The notes under the pieces were generated by a model that saw only the letters and a program-made list of their open reading frames with translations, had not been told where the DNA came from and ran no database searches. Position numbers and translations under genes: made by a program. From Rhopalosiphum padi (lineage: Eukaryota > Arthropoda > Insecta > Hemiptera > Aphididae): a stretch of DNA of 64,000 nucleotides. Shown here in pieces: positions 25,406 to 36,635 of this stretch (positions within the stretch are counted from its first letter, which is position 1; each line of letters starts with the position of its first letter). The DNA lies in contig NC_083599.1 in NCBI RefSeq assembly GCF_020882245.1, positions 69,485,745 through 69,549,744 of the forward strand, in the 5' to 3' direction.

Positions 25406-25796
25406 TCATAGAAATAATCAAATAAGTCTTATAAATTATAATCATATACCTAATGAATTATAATCAATGTCAGCGCAAACTTGGCATTTGACAGAGCTTA
25501 ATATTGTATATTCAATGATTCGCATAAGAAAAAAAAGTGGCAAACATTTTAACCACGATTTTAGAATTTAAATATTACCTATATTAATGGTAACCAATGG
25601 TGGTTGTAAAGTCAATTAAGTTTTTATAATAAACTGGCACTTAAATTGTAAATAAATTTAACATTATTTGAGTAGTCATAGATATTATACTAATATTATT
25701 TAAATATTGGGTTTATATGGTGAAATGTTTTTTTTTCATAAGATCAAGAGGTAGAATTCTGTGTTATTTTTAAATTTATTAAACAGAACGGCCCTG
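25406..25796. other. non-coding spacer after LTR-like copy A
   Basis: AT-rich, without recognisable gag or pol coding sequence. If copies A and B are the two LTRs of one element, this and 26218-27810 would be its internal region, which then lacks genes. Confidence 0.4.
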
Positions 25797-26217
25797 CAGT
25801 GGCGTGTTTACATGGTAGGCTAACTAGGCTCGGGCCTGCCCAATTTTTATTTGACTGTTTGGTTTTTGTTATCACAAATAAAAATATTATTATTAATATT
25901 TATTATTTATTATTGAACATTATTATCATAGCCATATCCCATGTGATAGGATCAATCTTCCCTAATAGTTATACACACACTCAAAGATATATTTAGTGAG
26001 GGGTGAAGGGGGGCAATCGCCCTGGGCACCAAATTGTAAGCCTTTTAAAGGGGCGCCGGGCTAGAAGTTAAATTTTTAAGATCAAGTTTTTTTCAAGGGG
26101 AAAAGGGACGCCAATATATTTTTGCATCTAGAGGATACCAAAATTGTAAATACACTTCTGTACACACTACAGAACAAGACGAGCCTACTCAATTATTTTG
26201 TGCTGGACACGCCACTG
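25797..26217. mobile_element. non-autonomous hAT-like element, 421 bp
   Basis: The left end reads CAGTGGCGTGTTTACATGG and the right end, on the minus strand, CAGTGGCGTGTCCAGCAC. Both continue to an AGGCTCG motif, giving a broken inverted repeat of about 35 bp. The inside is non-coding (one short open stretch, 25799-25996, overlaps the end itself). No clean 8-bp duplication is visible: the left flank reads CGGCCCTG and the right TAGAACGC. Confidence 0.65.
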
Positions 26218-27810
26218 TAGAACGCACTGAGGTAAATGTGAGGCAAAGGCTGACATTAATGAATGTTATTTTTTAATACTATCACTATGTATAAAATTAA
26301 TCTATTAAAATAGAGAGATCAGGTCATTGTGAACTACTAATGTAATAACTAATAATATACAGATGTATTTAACTAAAATAAATTATTAATTTAAGCCCCA
26401 TTTTACATTTTCTTTTTATTATCTCATTAAAAAAAAATTAAAGTTATGTTAATATTAATATTTTAAAACAAACAACTAGTTTATTTATTTTTTTAATTGT
26501 TTAAATTTAAGATTAAAACTAATAATGTTAAAATTTAAATATACATTTATAAAATAGCAATATCAAACCTACAATGTACATATTGGGTTATAACTTTATT
26601 TTTTACAACTTGATTACAGTCCAAGTGATTTTTGCTGCAAAAACAAATCATTATAGGGTACTGGCGTATTATAGGTAAGTGTATTACATTGAATTAGTAG
26701 GTAAGTACTTAAAATTTTAAGTTTTCCTAAAATTTTGTTAAAATTGCCTATGTCAAACTTTTTAAAAAGCTTTGTTGTATTTTAACTGTAAAGTTGATAA
26801 ATAGTAGCCACTTAAACTAGTTAAATTATAAAGCTTTAAAAGTTTTCATCTAGTTATTATTAGTTAATGTCTTGTTGGACGTTCCTATTACCTTTGAACA
26901 CCTACATATATTGTGATTTCTGCAGATATCTACATATAACATATGACAACTAATTGATTATGACAGATTATTAGAACGTTATTATATATTATAGATTTAA
27001 AACTTAACAGTATCTGTTGTAGACTGAGCTATAATATATATAAATGTGTCTCATTTAAAAATGTTGAACATTAGTACAACTATAGTAATTTATACAGTCC
27101 AAATGTATTTAAATTTCTATTTAAACAATAACAGTAAAACTATTTGCTTAGTAATAATTCAGATAATTTAAAATAATTTTTTACCGAGTTTGAATGTAAA
27201 TAGATAAACTTATTTTAGTATATTTTGTTACGAAAAGTTATTTATGATTAAACGAATAAAAATGCGGAAGCGATAATTACATAATATAGGTTTAGGATAA
27301 TATTATATCAAAACAAAATATTTATAGTTATTAAAAATATTTGCTAATTCCACTGAAATTAAAAATTGCACAAGGTTTTTCAATCTATAGTTCGTCAACA
27401 TTCACGATAATAACTACTAAGTATATCAACGTATATGTGTTGATGTGTGTTCGATTGCCGCGAACATTTTGTAGCGAATTAAGTGTGCGTGCGCGACGTT
27501 AAAATGTTGAAAAACATTTCTGAATACTCACGATACTATAACAGCATTTGACACTTCATATTGACGATGAAATTGTTCAGTTAATTTGGATATGAATAGA
27601 ATTATTAGAATATTGTCGAATCACTTGTAGTGTGCCAATCCGCAATTGGTGTGCAGTGGTGGTGTAGCTGTGGTTAATAAATAAGAGTAGTGCAAATATT
27701 TTAAATTTTAGTAAAATATTCAAAGTGCAAGTAAATGTAAATTATCTACTCAAAGTGTAATTAATTAGGAAAAATAGACTTAAGGCGTAAGGACTGATCG
27801 CAATGTCAAC
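26218..27810. other. non-coding sequence between the LTR-like copies
   Basis: About 1.6 kb of AT-rich DNA with no protein motif, RNA gene or transposon end recognised. Confidence 0.45.
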
Positions 27811-28241
27811 TGACGTGAAGGTGCTCATGCTGGCACTGGTGTATCACGTCTGACGTCTGTCGGAGCTCTCTTCAGGGACCGCTTCTATAATCGGTTTCCC
27901 CCTGTCTACTCTTCAGGATTCCGCGTATGTGCGATAAGTGATGAGTAATGACCTAAATAGATTGTGGTAGGATGCCGCCAGGATGTAGCCTTATCAATAT
28001 GTCCATATGTGGTATTCTTTTCCATGTTAATAGGTACTGCGTAGTTTTAATACGATCAGAAAAAACGTAATTTATGTACCTAATTATATATGATAGTATA
28101 GATATTACAACTTATTTAAAGATTAATACAGTGAGTTCCGCTTAATGTGATCACATATTGCCATTTTGGTTCAGATAATTTTGATTCTATTAACCCTTTA
28201 ACGCGCAGACTTAATTTTAAATTCAACGATTGAGACAAACT

Positions 28242-28506
28242 GTGGCATCCATAGAAGCCACTTTAATTCTACTTGTATGCGCGCGATTTTTTATACTAAA
28301 GTAGATTTTACATATCTGTGGCATAAATAGTAGCCACTTTGTTATCAGTGAATAAAACGTGGTTAAAAGATTTTAAATATGATTGTTATTATCAATATCG
28401 ATTATACGATCATGGAAACATGTGTTGACATGATACTAGTTTATAAAGTGAAGTGATAGCATTATAAAAACATATTTTTATCATAAGTGGCATGTATACA
28501 AGCCAC
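28242..28506. repeat. left subterminal palindromes of the piggyBac (three copies of 20 bp)
   Basis: Copies lie at 28242-28261, 28318-28337 and 28487-28506. Each is exactly 20 bp and fits GTGGCAT, six variable bases centred on ATA, then GCCAC. They begin 48, 124 and 293 bp from the left tip. Equal length, palindromic half sites and matching copies at the other end make them candidate transposase-binding sites. Confidence 0.85.
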
Positions 28507-28976
28507 TATTCGATAAAATGACCAATACATTTGATTAATTCAAATTTTTCGTGTTTTTTTTTTAAATTGTTCAAAAATAATCTGTGACATCAAACAAGTA
28601 AGTACATAATTTAAATCCTTGTATAATTTGACGTATTTTTACTACTTCTTTTAAGCAATTGTATTGTTTTTGCACGAGTTCTACACAAAATATATGTGTT
28701 ATTTTTTGTTTATTTTCAGAAATAACTTTTTTCAAGAGTTAATTTTTATATTTTTAAATTAAATATTTGTAATAAATAATACATATATATAATCGGTATG
28801 TTCTGCAGTTTTTAAAAATATAACATTTGTCATTGCTTTTATAAGCGCAAAGATGATATTTGTGAACAATTCAATTAAAATTATACATTAAATATACTAT
28901 TTTATCTATATCATAGTAATTGTGAACTATACTTATTGTTATAAACTTAATTTTTATTACAGTTTCTGAACAAAAC

Positions 28977-31004
28977 ATGTCGAAATTATCAAATGACGAC
29001 ATTGTGGAATTTTTAAATGGAATTTCTGACAGACAGGCCATTGACTCTGAATTTGAGGGAGACAGCGATGGTGAAGATGCACCATGTTTCGACAGATATT
29101 CAACAGGTAGAACATACAAAAGAAAAATAAGGAATACAAATTTACATGGTGAGTCTTCATGTTCTACCCCATCTCCTCTACATTCAGTTACTTCATCAAA
29201 GCTTAGACCTAAACGTCCAAAGTCTTCAGCAAATAGTGAAATGTCTTTACAAGATTCAGATTTGGAATATGATGATAGTGATGCTGACCCTACATATGAA
29301 CCTATTTTAAACAAAGATGAGCTTAGCAATAGTTTAACAGAAAATAATGATGAAGTACTAAATGATATATTAAATATTTCAGAACCAAATAATACAGAAA
29401 ATATTGACTTGCTTGTAGATTTTATTGAAAATTCTGATAGTGAAGATAGTGTTATTTTTGAAAATAATAATTTTCAATTTTCAAAAGAGCCACCATTTAC
29501 TGAATTAACTTATAACACATTTACTTTTAATGAACCATATGGACCAAATGTATTTGTTGACACAAAATCACCTTTACAAAATTTTGAAATTTTTTTTTCT
29601 GATTTTTATCAACACATTGTTGATCAATCAAACATATATTCAAACCAATGCGGTAAAAATTTAAATTTAAATATTGCTGAATTAAAAGCTTTTTTAGGCA
29701 TACTTATTATTATGGGTTTTAATAAATTGCCAAGTATTCGCCTATATTGGAGTGCTGATGAAAATTTTTATAACCCTCGTTTAGCAAAAGTCATGACTCA
29801 AAAACGGTTTTTAAACATATTACGTTATTTACATTTGAACAATAATGGTGTTATGCCTCAAAAGGGTAGTGCTTCTTATGACAAACTTTACAAAATTCGT
29901 CCTATGATAAACTACTTAAATGATGCTTTTAGTAAAAGTTTTTCCCCAGATAAACATTTAAGTTGTGATGAAAGTATGGTCGCTTTTAAAGGGCGATCAG
30001 GAATTAAACAGTACATGCCCATGAAACCTGTTAAAAGAGGGTTTAAGATATGGGCATTATGTTGTTCTATTACTGGTTATTTACTTAGTTTTATGGTATA
30101 TGAAGGGAAAAAAGAATCTAAAGAACAAGGATCCTTGGGTGAGAAAACTGTGCTTGAAATGACAAGTAATTATCAAGAAAAGGGTTATTGTGTATTTTTT
30201 GATAGGTTTTTCTCTAGTATTGATCTTGTTTTAAAATTATTAAGTAGAAAAATATTTGCTTGTGGTACTATGATGCAGAACAGGAAATATTTTCCTAAAA
30301 GTATACTAAAATCAGATAAAACTTTAAAAATGGGTGAATATGATTTTGCTACATCAGGAGAGATATCTGTTTTCAAATGGATGGATAGAGGAAAGAAACC
30401 CGTAGTGACTGTCTCTACTATGCATAAAGGTGAGACTACATCTATAGTTAAAAGAAAAAATAATTTAGGTGTAAGAGAAGATGTTCAATGCCCTCTAAGT
30501 ATAGCTGAATACAATAAATACATGGGGGGAGTCGACCATTTTGACCAACTTAAAGAGTGTTATAATATCGCTTGGAAATCTAGAAGATGGTGGGTTAAAC
30601 TTTTTTATCATTTTTGTGATGCAACAATTGTAAATGCTTATATTATGTATACTACAAGTGTTAAATTAAATTCAAATAAAATAAGACCTTTGAATCAGTT
30701 ATTGTTTCGTTCTACGTTGGCTAATGAGTTAATCGGTGAATTTTGTAGTCGGAAAACTGTTGCACCTAACAAAAATATTCCTTCTACAAAAAGAAAACCA
30801 AAAGCAACAGGAGATGGTCGTATTATATTACCGGGAAATAATAGCCGATTACAAAATGTAGGTAATCATTTGCCTATTGTTGGTAAATATAACCGTTGTA
30901 GACTTTGTAGCACAAAAAAAGATGTTAAACGATCTAAAATAACCTGCAAAGAATGTAAAGTTGCTCTTTGTTTAGAGTGTTTTTTGCCTTTCCATTCTCC
31001 ATAA
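28977..31004 (+). CDS. piggyBac transposase, 675 aa, intact
   Basis: Single exon from ATG to TAA. The N terminus (about residues 1-160) is acidic and low-complexity, as usual for the family. The DDE_Tnp_1_7 catalytic domain follows: the first Asp is in LSCDESMVAFKGRSGIKQYM (near residue 328), the second in VFFDRFFSSIDLV (near 404), and the later Asp in YMGGVDHFDQL (near 518). The C terminus is a cysteine-rich cross-brace finger (CRLCSTKKD, CKECKVALCLEC, FHSP). All parts are present and the length is normal. A polyadenylation signal may be AATAAA near 31190 or 31810. The enzyme excises the element precisely and reinserts it at TTAA. A minus-strand ORF at 28871-29329 is a shadow. Confidence 0.96.
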   Translation: MSKLSNDDIVEFLNGISDRQAIDSEFEGDSDGEDAPCFDRYSTGRTYKRKIRNTNLHGESSCSTPSPLHSVTSSKLRPKRPKSSANSEMSLQDSDLEYDDSDADPTYEPILNKDELSNSLTENNDEVLNDILNISEPNNTENIDLLVDFIENSDSEDSVIFENNNFQFSKEPPFTELTYNTFTFNEPYGPNVFVDTKSPLQNFEIFFSDFYQHIVDQSNIYSNQCGKNLNLNIAELKAFLGILIIMGFNKLPSIRLYWSADENFYNPRLAKVMTQKRFLNILRYLHLNNNGVMPQKGSASYDKLYKIRPMINYLNDAFSKSFSPDKHLSCDESMVAFKGRSGIKQYMPMKPVKRGFKIWALCCSITGYLLSFMVYEGKKESKEQGSLGEKTVLEMTSNYQEKGYCVFFDRFFSSIDLVLKLLSRKIFACGTMMQNRKYFPKSILKSDKTLKMGEYDFATSGEISVFKWMDRGKKPVVTVSTMHKGETTSIVKRKNNLGVREDVQCPLSIAEYNKYMGGVDHFDQLKECYNIAWKSRRWWVKLFYHFCDATIVNAYIMYTTSVKLNSNKIRPLNQLLFRSTLANELIGEFCSRKTVAPNKNIPSTKRKPKATGDGRIILPGNNSRLQNVGNHLPIVGKYNRCRLCSTKKDVKRSKITCKECKVALCLECFLPFHSP

Positions 31005-31092
31005 AAAAAAAAAAAACACTAAAATAGTATTTATAATGTAATTAAAAATGTATTGTGATATACCTTGAGTTTTATAAAAAGTGATATTGTGT

Positions 31093-31762
31093 CAATATTA
31101 GATAACTATTAATGTATTAGGTAACATGTTATTTTATCTAATTATATATTATGTTTAAAAATTAATATGTACATTGATATAACTTATAATAAATTGTTAA
31201 CTAAGAGACTTGAAAAAATAATTGGGCTGTGATACCTATATTATTTTATAATTCTAAATAGTAAATACTATTTAATTTGTTATGTATACTAAAGGAAGCA
31301 TTTTTTATTACCTATATTTTAATTTATTATTATACAATGTTATACTGTTGTTATACTTATGACTATGAAGTTTATGGTCTTTTCCAAAGTTGTTTTTGTT
31401 AATTTGTTATTATTTTTTATTATTATTCAATATTAGATAACTATTAGTGTGTTAGGTAACATGTTATTTTATTAATTATATATTATGTTTAAAAATTAAT
31501 ATGTACATTGATATAACTTATAATAAATTGTTAACTAAGAGACTTGAAAAAATAATTGGGCTGTGATACCTATATTATTTTATAATTCTAAATAGTAAAT
31601 ACTATTTAATTTGTTATGTATACTAAAGGAAGCATTTTTTATTACCTATATTTTAATTTATTATTATACAATGTTATACTGTTGTTATACTTATGACTAT
31701 GAAGTTTATAGTCTTTTCCAAAGTTGTTTTTGTTAATTTGTTATTATTTTTATAATTATTCA
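31093..31762. repeat. tandem duplication, two copies of about 335 bp, in the piggyBac 3' region
   Basis: Both copies start CAATATTAGATAACTATTA (31093 and 31428) and share long identical runs, including GACTTGAAAAAATAATTGGG and the segment ending CCAAAGTTGTTTTTGTTAAT. They differ at only a few bases, so the duplication is recent. It lies downstream of the transposase stop. Confidence 0.9.
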
Positions 31763-31937
31763 CATCTATTGTATTCATTTTAATGTCAAGTCAAGCATTT
31801 TTAAATAAATAAAGTCTGAATTAATCTTTTTTTATTATTCAAAAAATTGAAATGTCTAATAGCATAAAAGTATGAATATAGTATTTATTTTCAGAATTAT
31901 TCTAAGTCAAAGAAAAATCATGACCCTTTATAGTTTA

Positions 31938-32195
31938 GTGGCATATATTTCAGCCACCATATACAGACCTAGGTATTGATATTACAACAATAGTTATTCA
32001 AACAAAAATATTATAATTAAATAAAAGAATATTAATCAACCACTAAACTAAACATATTTAGATAAAAATAGTTCTGCTCATGTACCGTCATTTTACAAGT
32101 GGCTTCTATAAATGCCACAGTTGCATTCATTTGTGATTCATTCATATTATGCTGCCCATCTACCTACAAACAAAAGTGGCTTCTAGAACAACCAC
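31938..32195. repeat. right subterminal palindromes of the piggyBac (three copies of 20 bp)
   Basis: Copies at 31938-31957, 32099-32118 and 32176-32195 each span 20 bp and share GTGGC...GCCAC (the last ends ACCAC). They end 252, 91 and 14 bp from the right tip, a closer spacing than on the left, so the two ends are asymmetric. Confidence 0.85.
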
Positions 32196-32982
32196 TAACA
32201 CATAAAGGGTTAACTGGTTGATTCCATAAAACATTTTTTTTTATTGATAAGTTTATATTTATTATATGTATTATGTTTAAAATTAGATTAAAATAAAATA
32301 AATTTAAAATAAAGTAAAGAAACTATCTATTTTTTATTGTACTTGAGAATCTACTAATTTCATTTTCATATTAACCTGAAATTAAAACCCACATTCAGTT
32401 AATATAATATATAATAAATTTTTAATTATTTAAAAATAAATAAATAACAATGTATGTACATATTGTACTTATAACTTTTGGAACCACTGAAAAGTATCGT
32501 TTTCGACATATTTTTGAATAGCTCCTTATAATTTTTCAAAACAATTTTATTGTTGTTTCTTTTTATTGAAAGTATAAAATACCTTTAAAACGATAAGAAT
32601 GTTATTAAAACTGATTCAATTATCCGGTACTTGGTGATTTTAATAAAAGGTTAATTTAACATTAGTAACATAAGAACTGGTTTAGGATTTTCAATTTTGA
32701 TTCCAATAAGCGGTTGATTCTATAAACCAGTGACCACATTAAGCGGAACTTACTGTAGGTACTTTATAATTACAATCTTTTGTATTAATTGCCTAGTAAA
32801 TTCCAACTATTCTTGTGAATTATTATTATTCGTTTAGCAATTAGTTTTACTATCGGTTGTTTTACGCCCCAAGGGACCTCCTAATACCTATTATAGTATT
32901 ATGTTGTTATTTATTATTGTTATTATTACGAATTAGTAATTACTATTACTATTACTATTCTGAAACGTCAGAGCACGTAACA

Positions 32983-33795
32983 CACTCATCGCAAAAATGT
33001 AATATGCCGATCGTTCTCTTTGACTGCTAAAATGGTTGACACGAAGTCTTACGGCCTGAAAATTTGGCGCAGTTAAAATACTAGTATTTATAATCAATGG
33101 TAGATTACTATTGCTATTTACTATTACTATCTGAGATGTCAGAGCACGTAGCAGCGGTAAACAAACGAGTAACGACGGCGGTCGTTTTATTGTAACTACG
33201 CTGTTTTACTATGTCGTCGTCGATATCCTTCACTATTACCTATTTTTAATAATTTAATTTACGAGCGAGTTTTGAAAATTTTTAAATCGTTAGTTTACAA
33301 AAAAACATGAAAAATTGATAGATCATAGATCTAAGATTTCCGCGCGTTTCGTGATTCGTACTAGTGATGGGTCGTTCCTGATCAAATGAACGAGTCCAGT
33401 AGAGGAACGATTAGGAACGATTCCACCCGAATGTTCCTACTCGTTCCTTCGTTCCATTTCGTTCCTACATTCCATCCGTTAAATATACATCTACCGTGAC
33501 TGAGACCGAAACAAGACGTAATATTGTACCGAATAGTGAATACTGATAAAAATTACAGATAAGAATCCTTCGTTATCTCGATTGACGATTATCGAATATT
33601 GATTAACACCACGAACATAGATAATAAAGAATACAAAAATAAAAACACTAAAACCTCAGATATATTTATTATTTAATAATATATCATATATTATATCTAT
33701 GACTTAACAGTAATATAGGTAATCATAGATTAAAATATTATGGAACTATAAGTACTTACTACTTTACACATTCAAATTGAAAATTCAACGCCGGC
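32983..33795. other. non-coding; includes an hAT-like start sequence at 33364
   Basis: At about 33364 the sequence TAGTGATGGGTCGTTCC begins, which resembles an hAT end. It is followed by repeated GGAACGA/GTTCCTAC motifs up to 33470. It could be the left end of the element carrying the transposase at 34672, but no matching right end was found. The rest is AT-rich without genes. Confidence 0.4.
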
Positions 33796-33923
33796 GACGC
33801 GTTTACGCGTCATTCAAAATTATATGTGTAATGCCGATTGCCGGCAACGCGTTTACGCGTCATGTCCAATTCTACCGGAGAGCCACTTGTAAAATGCCTC
33901 TGACGCGTAAACGCGTCAGAGGC
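33796..33923. repeat. three CpG-rich hairpins built on ACGCGTTTACGCGT
   Basis: Perfect inverted repeats lie at 33796-33811 (GACGCG-TTTA-CGCGTC), 33847-33860 (ACGCG-TTTA-CGCGT) and 33896-33923 (12-bp arms GCCTCTGACGCG and CGCGTCAGAGGC around TAAA). The first two also share the preceding CCGGC. They stand out strongly from the AT-rich surroundings. A further ACGCGT-like site (AAACGCGTCACAGGCG) is near 34242. Confidence 0.8.
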
Positions 33924-34671
33924 TTAAAAGAAGAAAGTTCTATTTTTTAAATACTGTTTTGTCTAAACTAAATTTATAGTTTTATGTAAAGTACTAATTC
34001 AATATCACTCTAGAATAATAATATATTATAGGGAATATTTAATATCATATGAAACATTAGATACAATATTTTATAAATGAAAATAAAGAATAATACTGTG
34101 TACAAATAATGGACAAACGATCAACTTGTAGATAGTGTACGATCACATAATAACAAATATAAAACAGATAACATTATAATATAATCTAGTAAAATAATTA
34201 AAAAATATCTATTTTCGTGGATTTAATTTAAACATGTGTTCAAACGCGTCACAGGCGTTGAATGTGTTATTAAATATATTCCCCTTAAATATTTGGTCTG
34301 TGCTCTTTGGTGACCGTTCCCTGTCGGCAAATTATGCAAAATACACGGTTTATTTATAAAACATATTATTCGTTATTTTTGTTTATTAGTTTATTCAATA
34401 CACAATAATAATAGGCATTAATTTGGTCATTTTATTTAGTAACACGTTTTACATTTAACATTACTATTACAGTAACTTTTCATTTCACACGTATCACGTT
34501 TGTAACATTCTTTGATTATTTTATTATGTTTTTTGTTAATTTTATATATTAACCAGTAAATTAAAGGCTTGGACTTGAATCAAAAGACATTATTTCGGTA
34601 ATTATAATATTTATATATAGTCAAATAAAACATTTTGAAAGTTTACCTTGTGTGCATAATATTATATTATA
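33924..34671. other. 5' flank of the BED-finger hAT gene
   Basis: AT-rich and non-coding. It is probably part of the hAT element whose transposase starts at 34672, but the boundaries could not be fixed. Confidence 0.4.
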
Positions 34672-36635
34672 ATGGATAAGAAAAAAAGTGATGTTTGGAA
34701 CCATTTTATGATACTCGAAAATGAAAAGGCTAAATGTAGTTATTGTTCTATTGAATATTCATTTAAAGGGGAATCAACAGCTAATTTAAGTCGTCACTTA
34801 AAAAGAAAACATATAATACAGTATGAGGCAAAAAAAAAACGATGTGTTGATTTGGTTAGTGCAGAGCAGGACATTGATGAACCGGATTGTACCATTTCAG
34901 CCGAATCTACCATATTTCGTCCTTCAACAAGTACATATATTAAAACAAATAAAATTCGAAATTCTATTCCTCAAAATATTCAAACAAAAATTGACTCGTT
35001 CGTATCAAAACCAATTTCGCTTACAAAATCAAAACAAATTGATAACCAATTAGCTATTGTAATAGCAAAAGAGTTTCAACCGTATAGCTTGGTCGAGAAT
35101 AAAGAATTCAAAAAATTTGTTAAATTATTAAATCCGGGATACACATTGCCTTCAAGAAAAACCATTTCTAAATGTATTATTCCTCAATTGGTAGAAAGGA
35201 TAAAACAAAAAATAAAAGTTAATATTAAAAATGCCGAACATATTGCGTTTACCACGGACGGTTGGACTTCGGTTAACAACGATAGTTTTGTAGCAATAAC
35301 TATTCATTTCATAGACAAGGAAGAATGTATTTTAAAAACACATTTATTAGGTTGTTATAATTTTATAGAATCTCATACAGCTGTAAACTTGTCCGATTTT
35401 ATGAACAAATGTTTTATTGAATGGGAAATACAAGAAAAAATTAAAGTAGCAGTTAGTGACAACGCAGCAAATATTGTAGCTGCAATTAATTTAAATACAA
35501 AGTGGCGTCATTTACCTTGTTTGGCTCATAGTATAAATTTAATAGCACAAAGTGGCTTAGGAGAAATTTCAGAGGTTCACAAAAAGGTAAAAAGTGTGGT
35601 AGAATTTTTTAAGCGGTCTTCCCAAGCGTATACTAAATTAAAAAATACGCAAATTCAAATGGGTTATCCCACATTGAAACTAATTCAAGATGTCGCCACG
35701 CGCTGGAATTCTACATATGCAATGTTTCAAAGATGTATTGATTTAAAAGAACCTTTAGTTTCAACAATAGCAGTAATGGGCAATGTTAATAATTTATTGC
35801 AATCAGATTTTGAAATTATGAAATATTACTGTGATATTTTTAAGCCGTTTAATGAAGTTATCATTGAACTCAGCAGTGAAAAAGAAATATCCATATCAAA
35901 AGTTCTTATTTTAGTTAACATGTTAATATCTCATTTAAAAATAAAAAAACAAGAAAAAGATTTGCCTCAAAATATTTATCATATGGTTGAAAAAATGGAA
36001 TCCAAAGCAGACAGAAAATTTCAAAACATTAATATGCAACGGATATTAACAGAAGCAACAATTTTAGATCCGAGGTTCAAGAAAAAGGGTTTTAATTCTA
36101 TTACATCATACCAACAGGCATATCAAAAATTAATTCTTGGCGTAACATCAATAACATCAAATCAAACACTTCAAACTTCAAATGATAATGTTACCATGAC
36201 TACTGAACCCGAAAACTGCCGACCTGAAAAAACCTTGGAAATATGGAAAGACTTCGATGCTCAAGTAATTAGAATTTAAAACTAAATATTTGATAAAACA
36301 TGTACCCATTATATTATATTTTTAATTTATTTAAATTACAGGTAACTACTACGACTACTATTACTACGCCAAGAGCTCAAGCTATTTTAGAAATAGATAG
36401 GTATATGAACGAACCATTATTATCCAGAAAATTGGATCCGTTAATTTAGTGGAAAGATCATAAAACAATATACCCGAATTTATTTAAATTAATGCTTTTA
36501 AGATTATGCGTACCATCATCTTCGGTTCCATGCGAAAGAACTTTTTCGAAGGCTGGATATACTATAACAGACCGACGCAATCGATTGTCAGTTAAAAATA
36601 CTGAACAATTATTATTTTTAAATAATAATCTTTAA
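34672..36635 (+). pseudogene. hAT transposase with BED zinc finger (ZBED-like), one in-frame stop
   Basis: Exon 1 (34672-36264) ends at CAA|GTAATT, and exon 2 (36342-36635) starts after TTACAG; they join in phase 0. The N terminus is a BED finger (VWNHFMILENEKAKCSYC ... LSRHLKRKH). The core has FTTDGWTSVNNDSFVAITIHF near residue 197 and AVSDNAANIVAAI near 262, then CLAHSINLIAQ and TRWNSTYAM. Exon 2 carries the dimerisation domain (PCERTFSKAGYTITDRRNRL). A TAG at 36447-36449 interrupts exon 2 where this family usually has Trp (..PLI*WKDH). All else is open, so inactivation looks recent. Element ends were not identified with confidence. Confidence 0.88.

Larger units (their letters stand above)
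28194..32209 (+). mobile_element. piggyBac-family DNA transposon, 4.0 kb, apparently intact
   Basis: The element lies between two TTAA copies (28190-28193 and 32210-32213), the diagnostic piggyBac target. Its ends are CCCTTTA inward from both sides. It holds one uninterrupted transposase gene (28977-31004), and each end carries three copies of a 20-bp palindrome. The 3' region contains a tandem duplication. It landed inside the pogo-like element 28129-32755. Confidence 0.95.
28129..32755. mobile_element. pogo/Tigger-like non-autonomous element, split by piggyBac
   Basis: The left end is CAGTGAGTTCCGCTTAATGT (28129); the right end read inward is CAGTAAGTTCCGCTTAATGT (32755). Each is flanked by TA (28127-28128 and 32756-32757), the Tc1/mariner/pogo target duplication. 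Without the piggyBac it is about 610 bp and non-coding. The end sequence resembles Tigger-type pogo elements; a related solitary end is at 52544. Confidence 0.85.
27811..32982 (+). repeat. LTR-like repeat, copy B, split by a pogo-like element
   Basis: It starts TGACGTGAAGGTGCT (27811) and ends CAGAGCACGTAACA (32982), matching copy A at both ends. Element 28129-32755 interrupts it. Without that element the length is about 543 bp, against 553 for copy A. A third copy of the 3' end (TCAGAGCACGTAGCA) lies at about 33138-33152, suggesting a local duplication. Confidence 0.5.

Noticed and set aside
28200..32210. Repeated palindromes considered as a CRISPR-like or satellite array
   Set aside because: The copies are only three per end, irregularly spaced and confined to the two ends of a transposon, which fits transposase sites instead.
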